A DNA stretch of 5,323 nucleotides from NCBI GenBank assembly GCA_035632955.1, contig DASQFU010000123.1, positions 1 through 5,323 on the forward strand. Direction: 5' to 3'. Positions 1 to 5,323 of the stretch are shown here, one piece after another; the first letter of the stretch is position 1, and each line of letters opens with the position of its first letter. A program made the translations under genes and the position numbers. The notes beneath the pieces are model-generated. The model did no database searches, was not told the DNA's origin, and saw only the letters and a list, made by a program, of their open reading frames with translations. This DNA comes from DASQFU01 sp035632955 (GTDB lineage Bacteria; Eisenbacteria; RBG-16-71-46).

Positions 1-1994
1 ACCCGCACGTCCGTCGCGCGCGCGACCGCGAACTCGATCGTGACCGGGCCGGCCGTGGGATTGGGCCGGAGCGCGAGCGTGAACTCGGCGTCCGCACCCG
101 GCAGCGGCTCCACCCCTGTCGAGGCGAGATCGCCCAGGAACAGCTTGCCGTGACCCCAATCGGGGTTCCAGACGGCGCCGGTGTTGGCATCCACGATCGC
201 ATGCTCGGCGAGGTACTGCTTCACGAACGATGGGCTGATCGCGCCATATCTTTGCATCAGCAGCGCGACGACGCCCGCGACGTGCGGTGCCGCCATGCTC
301 GTGCCGGCATCGACGAAGTGATTCATGCCATCGTTGAGGTAGATCGACTCGGTGGGAGGGCAGCTCGGGCCGACGTCGAACGATGTCGTGGAGGCGATGT
401 CGAGCCCCGGCCCGGCGAGGTCGGGCTTTTGGCCGCCGGTGCGGGTCGGGCCCGGACTCGAGAACCCGGCCAGCGTGCCCAAAGGCTGCGTGCCGTCCAT
501 GACCGTGCGACCCCCGCAATCGATCCACGTCGTTTTAGTGAGGAATGCAGCGACCGTGACCAGCGAGTCGGCATTGCCCGGCTCGACCACCAGCTCGCTG
601 TTGTCGTTGCCCTGCACGAAGACGGCGTGCGCATTGCCGCTGAAGGCGCGCCACAGGTCCACTTCACCATTGGCCGTGCCGAGCGCCACGGGGATCAACG
701 TGAACGTCCAGATGCCGTTCATGTTTTGACCGGGACCGACCTCGATGTCGACGAAGATCTCTGGGTCCCCGCCGCCGCTCGTCGAAACCCCGTTCTCCAC
801 GTAGACGGTCCCGTTGGCCGTGACCTGCCCCGTCGCGCCATTCGTGCCACCGAGCGGGATCGGACCGATCACGGTTGCGTCCGGAGTCGTGATCCTGACG
901 CTGACGTTCTCCGTCGACTCGTAGTAGCCGGCAACCACCACTTCTCGCCCGGTTGCCGAGTTGGAAACGGACAGCGTTGCGTCGCTCCCGCCTCCGGCCG
1001 CGAACACCTCGGCGTGGTACTGGCGCCCGCGATCGTTGCCGGCCGCCGCGACGACGACGCGACCCGGCCCGGTGAGCGCCGACAGGCTGGTCTCGAACGC
1101 GCTCGTGCCGTCGTGCGGGCCGAACTGCGAGCCGAGCGATAGGTTCACGACCGCGTTCTGGTCGCGTGCGGTCGCGCGATCGAACACGTAGCGCACGCCG
1201 TCGACCACGCCGGTCGAAGTGAAGTTGGTCTCGACCATGACGAGATCCGCGCGCGGGGCGACGCCTGCGTAAGTGAACGGCGGCGTCGCGCCGCCGGTCT
1301 GACTACCGTCGCCGCCGGCGATGCCGAGCACGTGCGTGCCGTGCGGAAACGTGTCGGTCTCCCGTGCCGAACCGTCGTCGATCGCGGCGGGCGCCCAATC
1401 CGAGCCGTACGGATACGGCCCGGTGCCGGTGACGAGCGGGCTCGGGCCGAGCGTGTCGGTCTGGTCCCAGACGCCGATCAGCCGCGTGTTGCCGGACGGA
1501 TCGTCGAAGTCTCCATGACCGTAGTCCACGCCCGTGTCGACGACGCCGAGCAGGATGCCTTGCCCGTTGAATCCCGCGAACGCCGGCCCGGGTCCGCGCG
1601 CAATATGGACGTTGGTCACGGGAATGCTGGCGTCGAGCTGCGGGGACACGGGCACGGCGCCCTCGATGCGGCGCACACGCGACAACGCTGCCACTCCTGC
1701 GACCGCCCCGGCCGGCACCCAGGCAGTGAACACGCCCTTGGCCTCGGTACGCACCCGCGCTCCGGCGGCCTCGAGCTCCTCGCGGGTCACAGGTCCGACG
1801 ATGAAGACGTCCAGCTCGCCCGCCGCGTTCACGGCGGCCCGCACGTCGGTGAGCCTGGCCGGCGGCGCGCCAGCACGAAGGCGCGACAAGGCCGATCGCG
1901 TTCGCGCGTCGAGCTTTCGCCAATCGGCGTCCGCCGCGCCCACCGAGGCGACCGAGAGGATCAGGAGAAGGGACGAAGCGAGGACACGCAGCAT
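1..1994 (-). CDS. Secreted subtilisin-like serine protease (peptidase S8), 3' end outside window
   Basis: An exported endopeptidase of the subtilase family; 664 residues are visible and the frame is still open at the window edge. Residues 1-20 form a signal peptide (MLRVLASSLLLILSVASVGA), followed by a propeptide-like region to about residue 125. The full catalytic set is present: Asp153 in GVVDTGVD, His218 in PHGTHVLGIAGG, oxyanion Asn320 in AAAGND and Ser566 in GTSMAAPHVAG. About 245 residues separate Asn320 from Ser566. Residues 335-452 of this stretch are a Gly/Val/Thr-rich beta segment ending in VDLW, which resembles the jelly-roll insert of Csp-type and some Bacteroidota subtilases (inference). 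The only two cysteines seen, Cys493 and Cys545, could form a disulfide. At residues 641-664 LRPNPT opens a FlgD-Ig or type IX sorting-like domain, cut by the edge. I chose the ATG at 1994 because GGAG lies six bases upstream; an in-frame ATG at 2006 has no such site. Family assignment is very secure; substrate and sorting route are not known. Confidence 0.96.
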   Translation of the reverse strand, partial: MLRVLASSLLLILSVASVGAADADWRKLDARTRSALSRLRAGAPPARLTDVRAAVNAAGELDVFIVGPVTREELEAAGARVRTEAKGVFTAWVPAGAVAGVAALSRVRRIEGAVPVSPQLDASIPVTNVHIARGPGPAFAGFNGQGILLGVVDTGVDYGHGDFDDPSGNTRLIGVWDQTDTLGPSPLVTGTGPYPYGSDWAPAAIDDGSARETDTFPHGTHVLGIAGGDGSQTGGATPPFTYAGVAPRADLVMVETNFTSTGVVDGVRYVFDRATARDQNAVVNLSLGSQFGPHDGTSAFETSLSALTGPGRVVVAAAGNDRGRQYHAEVFAAGGGSDATLSVSNSATGREVVVAGYYESTENVSVRITTPDATVIGPIPLGGTNGATGQVTANGTVYVENGVSTSGGGDPEIFVDIEVGPGQNMNGIWTFTLIPVALGTANGEVDLWRAFSGNAHAVFVQGNDNSELVVEPGNADSLVTVAAFLTKTTWIDCGGRTVMDGTQPLGTLAGFSSPGPTRTGGQKPDLAGPGLDIASTTSFDVGPSCPPTESIYLNDGMNHFVDAGTSMAAPHVAGVVALLMQRYGAISPSFVKQYLAEHAIVDANTGAVWNPDWGHGKLFLGDLASTGVEPLPGADAEFTLALRPNPTAGPVTIEFAVARATDVR

Positions 1995-2000
1995 CGGTGG

Positions 2001-2004
2001 CTCC
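2001..2004 (-). promoter_or_regulatory. Ribosome binding site that decides the protease start
   Basis: On the minus strand GGAG is followed by six bases and then the ATG at 1994. It lies inside the first codons of the alternative reading from the ATG at 2006, which has only AAGCCTCA in front of it. This favours the downstream start, which also puts the hydrophobic core of the signal peptide nearer the N-terminus. Confidence 0.6.
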
Positions 2005-2006
2005 AT

Positions 2007-2067
2007 TGAGGCTTGTGATCGACGCGCGACATTCTATCGCGAACCGCGGCTTGCTAGGATGCCCGCA
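2007..2067. promoter_or_regulatory. Divergent promoter region between the protease and the TonB-domain gene
   Basis: This short spacer must hold the start signals for both outward-facing genes, unless the plus-strand cluster uses a promoter inside the protease gene. On the minus strand TAGAAT (2036 to 2031) is a 5-of-6 match to a sigma70-type -10 box. It would give a leader of roughly 30 bases before the ATG at 1994. No convincing -35 box lies 16-18 bases upstream of it. On the plus strand TTGAGG (2006-2011) resembles a -35 box, but no good -10 follows at the right spacing. FCB-group promoters can differ from the E. coli consensus, so the exact elements are uncertain. Confidence 0.3.
2056..2059 (+). 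promoter_or_regulatory. Ribosome binding site of the TonB-domain gene
   Basis: AGGA lies eight bases before the ATG at 2068. The other nearby in-frame ATG, at 2059, overlaps this site and has no purine-rich site of its own, so the start at 2068 is preferred. Confidence 0.55.
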
Positions 2068-2964
2068 ATGCCGCTTCTGCCCGCTTCTCTCCACGTCGCC
2101 GCCGTCCTGGGGCTCGGTCTGGCCGCGGCGCCGTGGCCGATGGACGGGCAGCCACGCCCCTCGAACCTGGCGATGTCGCAGCGGAAGGAGGCGTTCGGTC
2201 CGCTCCTCAGACGGTTGGAGGAAGCGCGAGTAGCGTCGGTCAGCTCCGTTTGCGGCTCGGGGGTCGCCCCGTGGACCTATCGGGGTCGAAGCGGCAAGAA
2301 CACGACTCTCCGGGCGTATGTCACCGATAAAGCGGACGAACCATGGACGAGGGAGTTCGTTCGCACGCTGATGCGCGAGGCGGATTGGGACTCGAGCCTG
2401 AAGCATTCGGCCTCGATCAAGCCATGCGACGAGGTGCATGAGGTTCCGCTCTACCTCGTGGAGCTGCGCGCGCGAGGGAGGGTCTACGCACTGCTGGACT
2501 TCGAGAAGCGGTGCGCCCAGCTCTTCGAGCCGAATCGTCCGTTAGGGGAAGTCCGATTCGCCGACCGAGCCGATTCGCTGTTCGCGCTGGTCCGAAGGGC
2601 GATACCGAGCGACTCGCTGACGCGGGCTTTGACTTCGCCGCCAGCGCGCCCCGACTCGAGTCTGGCCGGGCGGCCGATCGGCTACACCACGGCTCTGGTG
2701 GAACACCTCCCGGAGCCGGTGCACAAGACACACCCCTCCTATCCCGATGCGGCCCGCGAGGCGAACGTCCAGGGCACGGTCTGGGTGCAAGCACTCGTGG
2801 ATCGGGAGGGAACCGTGTTCGATGCCTTCGTCCTCAATTCCATCCCCGAGCTGGATGACGCGGCGCTGGATGCGGTCTGGCACTGGAAGTTCAAGCCGGC
2901 GGTGACCGGCGGCAAACCGATCGCCGTGTGGGTGGCCATCCCCGTCAGGTTCTCGATCCACTGA
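2068..2964 (+). CDS. TonB C-terminal-domain protein (energy-transducer TonB family) with uncharacterised N-terminal region
   Basis: A 298-residue exported or membrane-anchored protein. Residues 8-22 are hydrophobic and end in GLAAAPWP, reading as a signal peptide or a single N-terminal anchor. Residues 35-180 form a region I do not recognise, with cysteines at 62, 120 and 149. Residues 181-210 are a Ser/Pro-containing linker. Residues 211-297 are a clear TonB C-terminal domain: HPSYPDAAREANVQGTVWVQ, then LVDREGTV, LDDAALDAVWHWKFKPA and VWVAIPVRF. In classical TonB this domain contacts the TonB box of outer-membrane receptors and transmits force from ExbB-ExbD. This protein lacks the long Pro-Lys/Pro-Glu spacer of classical TonB, and no exbB or exbD is visible, so it may be a TonB-like partner rather than the main transducer. 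It starts divergently from the protease and its stop is six bases before ybeY, suggesting co-transcription with the housekeeping genes downstream. Confidence 0.88.
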   Translation: MPLLPASLHVAAVLGLGLAAAPWPMDGQPRPSNLAMSQRKEAFGPLLRRLEEARVASVSSVCGSGVAPWTYRGRSGKNTTLRAYVTDKADEPWTREFVRTLMREADWDSSLKHSASIKPCDEVHEVPLYLVELRARGRVYALLDFEKRCAQLFEPNRPLGEVRFADRADSLFALVRRAIPSDSLTRALTSPPARPDSSLAGRPIGYTTALVEHLPEPVHKTHPSYPDAAREANVQGTVWVQALVDREGTVFDAFVLNSIPELDDAALDAVWHWKFKPAVTGGKPIAVWVAIPVRFSIH

Positions 2965-2970
2965 GCGGCG

Positions 2971-3429
2971 ATGGCGATCTCGGTTGTGAATCCTCGGGGC
3001 GTCCGCGGCATCGTCGCGCCGCTGCGCGAGCTGGTGCGGGCGACGCTCGCGAGCCAGGGCAAGCGGCCGGGCGAGATCGGCATCGTCCTCACAGGCGACG
3101 CCGAGGCGCGCGACCTCAATCGCCGCTACCGCGGGCTCGACCGCGCCACCGACGTGCTGTCGTTCGACTATCGGACCGCGCCCGAGGGCCCGATCCACGG
3201 CGATCTCGTTATCTCGCTGGATCGCGTGCGAGAGCAGGCACGCCGGTTCCGCGTCGGCCGGGGCCGCGAGTTGGCGCGGCTCGTCGTCCACGGGGCGCTG
3301 CACCTCGCCGGACACGACCATCATCGTGCGGCGGAGCGCCGGATCATGCGCCGTGCCGAGCAGCGCGTGCTGCGGGCGACCGGTGCTGCGATCGCACGCC
3401 TCGGGCGCGCACTCGATGCGCTAGACTGA
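2971..3429 (+). CDS. ybeY: Endoribonuclease YbeY (16S rRNA maturation and ribosome quality control)
   Basis: A cytoplasmic zinc-dependent RNase of the UPF0054 family, which takes part in 16S rRNA 3'-end processing and in removal of defective ribosomes. Its 152 residues match the usual family length of about 150-160. The diagnostic metal motif H-x3-H-x5-H is present as His107, His111 and His117 in HGALHLAGHDHH. Upstream family blocks are also clear: LNRRYRGLDRATDVLSF (residues 49-65) with the conserved Arg-Asp-Thr-Asp pattern, and GDLVIS (77-82). The residue before the motif's Asp is His115, where most YbeY proteins have Tyr (GYDH). The start ATG follows the preceding stop by six bases with only a weak GAGCGG purine patch, so it probably depends on translational coupling with the TonB-domain gene. 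Confidence 0.96.
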   Translation: MAISVVNPRGVRGIVAPLRELVRATLASQGKRPGEIGIVLTGDAEARDLNRRYRGLDRATDVLSFDYRTAPEGPIHGDLVISLDRVREQARRFRVGRGRELARLVVHGALHLAGHDHHRAAERRIMRRAEQRVLRATGAAIARLGRALDALD

Positions 3430-3493
3430 CCCCAATCCCTAGAGTCCCAAGCGAGGAAGCGATCACGATCGACGGTCGCGCGTGTCACGAGCC

Positions 3494-3499
3494 AGGAGG
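3494..3499 (+). promoter_or_regulatory. Strong ribosome binding site that decides the DUF502 start
   Basis: A full AGGAGG stands nine bases before GTG at 3509. The frame could also start at GTG 3482, which has no good site, or at ATG 3524, which is 24 bases away from AGGAGG. The site therefore points to 3509. The 79-base gap upstream (3430-3508) shows no convincing terminator hairpin or complete promoter. Confidence 0.7.
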
Positions 3500-3508
3500 C
3501 CGGTCCCG

Positions 3509-4192
3509 GTGGCGATTCCCAAGATGAAAGAGGATGTGCCGGCGACCGCCGGACGGCTCCGCAACTACCTGCTGACCGGGTTGCTGGTGCTGGCGCCGAC
3601 GGCGCTCACCCTGTGGGTGTTCTTCCGGCTGCTCAACTGGATGGACAACCTGCTCGGCCGCTACCTGCGCTTCTCGTTCGTCGACTATCACCGCATCCCG
3701 GGTCTCGGTCTGCTCGCGACACTCCTGCTGCTCGTGATCGTCGGCTGGATCGCATCGTGGATCGGCGCCCGCTCGCTCGGCGTGATGTGGGACCGAATGT
3801 TGACCCGCATTCCGGGCGTCGGTATTTTGTACGGCTCGACCAAGTCGCTGGGAGAAGCCCTGTTCTCGAAGAAGCAGGAAGTCTTCCGGCAAGTCGTCCT
3901 GGTGCCCTGGCCCCATCCCGGGATGTGGCGCATAGGCTTTCTCACCGGCCCGCCGACGACCCGCGTGCGCCACGTGTTCACGGAGGACATCGAGGTCGTG
4001 TTCGTGCCGCACACGCCGAACCCGGCCTCGGGTTTCGTCCACTACGTGCCCAAGGCGTCGGTGATCTACCTCGATTGGCCGATCGAGGACGGCCTGAAGG
4101 TCGTGATCTCGGGCGGGGTCGTGCAGCCGGACGACTCGGGGCGGCGCACGCTGCCACCGGAGGTGCTGGTGCGCGAAACGCACACCGGCTAG
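3509..4192 (+). CDS. DUF502 family two-helix inner-membrane protein, function unknown
   Basis: A 227-residue protein starting at GTG, chosen for its AGGAGG site. It has two membrane segments: residues 20-43 (YLLTGLLVLAPTALTLWVFF) and about 65-86 (GLGLLATLLLLVIVGWIAS). Family hallmarks follow in order: RIPGVGILYGSTKSLGEAL (100-118), VVLVPWPHPGMWRIGFLTG (129-147), VFVPHTPNPASGFVHYVP (164-181) and DGLKVVISGGVV (194-205). The C-terminal two thirds are soluble. DUF502 proteins are widespread in bacteria, and no biochemical role is established that I can name from sequence. It sits between ybeY and recO, and its stop is eight bases before recO, so it is almost certainly co-transcribed with recO. 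Family membership is secure; the function is open. Confidence 0.92.
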   Translation: MAIPKMKEDVPATAGRLRNYLLTGLLVLAPTALTLWVFFRLLNWMDNLLGRYLRFSFVDYHRIPGLGLLATLLLLVIVGWIASWIGARSLGVMWDRMLTRIPGVGILYGSTKSLGEALFSKKQEVFRQVVLVPWPHPGMWRIGFLTGPPTTRVRHVFTEDIEVVFVPHTPNPASGFVHYVPKASVIYLDWPIEDGLKVVISGGVVQPDDSGRRTLPPEVLVRETHTG

Positions 4193-4195
4193 GAG
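4191..4195 (+). promoter_or_regulatory. Ribosome binding site of recO overlapping the upstream stop codon
   Basis: AGGAG begins inside the TAG stop of the DUF502 gene and is five bases before the recO ATG at 4201. Ribosomes finishing the first gene would uncover or hand over to this site, a typical layout for translational coupling. It also fixes the recO start; the same frame stays open upstream only as a shadow of the DUF502 gene. Confidence 0.75.
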
Positions 4196-4200
4196 ACGCG

Positions 4201-5004
4201 ATGGCGCTCGAGCGCTGCGAAGGCATCGTCCTCAGGACCTACGCGCTGGGCGACACGAGCCGCATCGTCGTGGCGTACACGCGCGAGCGCGGACTGCTGC
4301 GCATGGTGGCGAAGGGCGCGCGCAAGACGCCGAGCCGGTTCGGATTCTCGCTCGAGCCGCTATCGCGCTCGCGCTTCCTCGTCTATCTCAAGGCCGGCCG
4401 CGAGCTGCAGCTGCTGTCTCAGGCCGAGCCCCTGGGCGTGCTCGGCAGCGAGCTGCGCGAGCTGGAGCGCCTGGCCCACGCCGAGGCGGCGCTCGAGCTC
4501 GTCGACCGGCTGGTGTGGGGCGAGGAGCCGCAGCCGGAGCTGTACGACCTGTTGGCCGAAACGCTGGAGGCGGTTCGGCGCGCTGCGCCGGCGTCGTTGA
4601 CGGCGGTCACACTCGCGTTTCAGCTCCAGACCGCGAGCCTGCTCGGCTACCGGCCACGCCTCGATGCGTGCGCGCACTGCGGAGCGCCGCTGTCGCCGCG
4701 GCTGCTGTTCTCTCCCGCGCGTGGCGGCATGCTGTGCGACCGTTGCGGAGCATCCGAAGCCGGCACCGTGACGTTGTCCGCCGACGCGCTCGCGGGTCTT
4801 TCGTTGCTGCTCTCGCGCCCGATCGCGGACGCGGGAGACTATCTCGAGCTGCGGCGCGCGGGGGAGATCCTGCGGGTCGTCGAGCTGTTCCTGCGCCATC
4901 ACTTCCAACGCTTCCAGGGATTGAACGCGCTCGCGATGTTGCGCGGCGCCGATGCCGATGCCGACGCCGACACGCCGGAGGCGAGGGTCGCGTGGCCGAG
5001 CTGA
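4201..5004 (+). CDS. recO: DNA repair protein RecO (RecFOR recombination mediator)
   Basis: RecO binds single-stranded DNA and SSB and, with RecR, loads RecA at gaps in the RecF pathway; it acts in the cytoplasm. The 267 residues are slightly longer than the common 240-250. The N-terminal OB-fold signature is clear: EGIVLRTYALGDTSRIVVAY (residues 7-26), then GLLRMVAKGARKTPSRFG (31-48). A helical domain follows. A four-cysteine zinc module is intact: Cys157 and Cys160 in CAHC, Cys179 and Cys182 in CDRC. The segment SPARGGMLC between the pairs matches the usual family spacing and composition. The C-terminus LRHHFQRFQGLNAL (231-244) is followed by an unusual Ala-Asp repeat tail. The gene overlaps the start of glyQ by 13 bases. 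Confidence 0.95.
   Translation: MALERCEGIVLRTYALGDTSRIVVAYTRERGLLRMVAKGARKTPSRFGFSLEPLSRSRFLVYLKAGRELQLLSQAEPLGVLGSELRELERLAHAEAALELVDRLVWGEEPQPELYDLLAETLEAVRRAAPASLTAVTLAFQLQTASLLGYRPRLDACAHCGAPLSPRLLFSPARGGMLCDRCGASEAGTVTLSADALAGLSLLLSRPIADAGDYLELRRAGEILRVVELFLRHHFQRFQGLNALAMLRGADADADADTPEARVAWPS
4948..4971 (+). repeat. Four tandem GCCGAY hexamers encoding an Ala-Asp tail in RecO
   Basis: GCCGAT occurs twice and GCCGAC twice, in direct succession and in frame, giving residues 250-257 as ADADADAD. It lies after the conserved end of the RecO helical domain, so copy-number change should be tolerated. The T-to-C difference between the two halves suggests it is not a very recent expansion. Confidence 0.85.
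4977..4987 (+). promoter_or_regulatory. Ribosome binding site of glyQ inside the end of recO
   Basis: Two purine-rich cores, GGAGG (4977-4981) and GAGGG (4983-4987), stand 10 and 4 bases before the GTG at 4992. Either could pair with 16S rRNA. An AGGAG at 5023-5027 lies only three bases before an in-frame ATG at 5031, too close to be a good alternative. Confidence 0.6.
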
Positions 5005-5323
5005 AACCGTCACGATCGCTCCAGGAGCTGATGTTGACACTCGAGATGTTCTGGGCGGAGCGCGGGTGCGTGATCCAGCAGCCGTATCCGAGCGAAGTGG
5101 GAGCGGGCACGTTCAACCCCGCGACGTTCCTGCGCTCGCTCGGGCCCGAGCCGTGGCGCGTCGCCTACGTCGAGCCCTCGCGGCGTCCGAAGGACGGGCG
5201 CTACGGCGAGAATCCGCACCGCTTCCAGCAGTTCTACCAGTACCAAGTGTTGCTGAAGCCGGCGCCCGGCGACGTCGTCGAGCAGTATTTCGGCTCGCTC
5301 GAAGCGCTCGGTGTGGATCTGCG
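4992..5323 (+). CDS. glyQ: Glycyl-tRNA synthetase alpha subunit, N-terminal third (3' end outside window)
   Basis: The alpha subunit of the bacterial alpha2beta2 glycyl-tRNA synthetase, a class II enzyme that makes Gly-tRNA from glycine, ATP and tRNA-Gly. The first 110 residues of about 290-300 are visible. The signature blocks are plain: LQELMLTLEMFWAERGCVI (residues 10-28), EVGAGTFNPATFLRSLGPEP (35-54), YVEPSRRPKDGRYGENPHR (59-77) and QQFYQYQVLLKP (79-90). The start is GTG at 4992, overlapping recO by 13 bases. It is preferred over ATG 5031 because the LQEL segment aligns with conserved N-terminal sequence of the family (E. coli has FQGLILTLQDYWA) and the later start would cut into it. This subunit implies that glyS, encoding the beta subunit, lies nearby, probably just downstream. 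The bacterium therefore uses the two-subunit enzyme rather than the single-chain GlyRS. Confidence 0.97.
   Translation, partial: MAELKPSRSLQELMLTLEMFWAERGCVIQQPYPSEVGAGTFNPATFLRSLGPEPWRVAYVEPSRRPKDGRYGENPHRFQQFYQYQVLLKPAPGDVVEQYFGSLEALGVDL

Noticed and set aside
150..1142. Long plus-strand open frame opposite the protease
   Set aside because: Its translation is Arg/Ala/Asp-rich with no recognisable motif and lies wholly antisense to a gene with an intact catalytic triad; high GC makes such open frames common.
2055..2060. TAGGAT as a -10 box for the TonB-domain gene
   Set aside because: It overlaps the ribosome site and would put transcription start at or past the start codon.
1534..2067. 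Upstream extension of the TonB-domain reading frame
   Set aside because: The extension is antisense to the protease, has no signal peptide or family match, and the ribosome site at 2056 supports the start at 2068.
1303..2439. Long minus-strand open frame spanning both the protease 5' end and the TonB-domain gene
   Set aside because: It is extremely arginine-rich and crosses two well-supported genes and their shared promoter region, so it is a GC-driven shadow.
3422..3427. TAGACT as a -10 box for a DUF502 promoter
   Set aside because: It matches 4 of 6 positions, lies at the ybeY stop codon and has no -35 element at the proper distance.
3485..4183. Minus-strand open frame opposite the DUF502 gene
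   Set aside because: Its His/Arg/Gln-rich translation matches nothing, while the plus strand shows all DUF502 hallmarks.
3613..4200. Possible N-terminal extension of RecO
   Set aside because: The frame is open by chance inside the DUF502 gene; the conserved RecO N-terminus begins right after the ATG at 4201, which has a good ribosome site.
4360..5040. Minus-strand open frame opposite recO
   Set aside because: It is a Gln/Arg-rich low-complexity translation typical of the antisense of GC-rich genes.

Overview
The window is GC-rich bacterial DNA, packed with genes and with no stretch over 100 bases that lacks a coding role. It suggests a Gram-negative bacterium of the wider Fibrobacterota-Chlorobiota-Bacteroidota (FCB) neighbourhood, possibly Candidatus Eisenbacteria. 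The clues are a secreted subtilase whose C-terminal part opens with a PNP motif typical of FlgD-Ig-like or type IX sorting domains, a TonB C-terminal-domain protein, and a two-subunit glycyl-tRNA synthetase next to recO. The lineage is inferred from gene content only.

Layout. The first 1994 bases are one minus-strand gene: a subtilisin-family (S8) secreted serine protease whose 3' end lies beyond the window. A spacer of about 70 bases separates it from a divergent plus-strand cluster that runs to the right edge: a TonB C-terminal-domain protein (2068-2964), ybeY (2971-3429), a DUF502 two-helix membrane protein (3509-4192), recO (4201-5004) and the first third of glyQ (from 4992). The plus-strand genes are separated by 6, 79 and 8 bases, and the last pair overlaps by 13, so most or all of them are probably one transcript with translational coupling.

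How the genes fit together. The right half is a housekeeping block: rRNA maturation (YbeY), DNA recombination repair (RecO) and tRNA charging (GlyQ), with a conserved membrane protein of unknown role. The left half is envelope and secretion biology: an exported protease, and a TonB-domain protein whose stop codon lies six bases before ybeY. I see no mobile element, CRISPR array, RNA gene or clear terminator. I do not see a new multi-gene system. The points most worth a second look are the architecture of the protease, the unusual TonB-domain protein in a ybeY operon, and the absence of phoH and era from their frequent positions.
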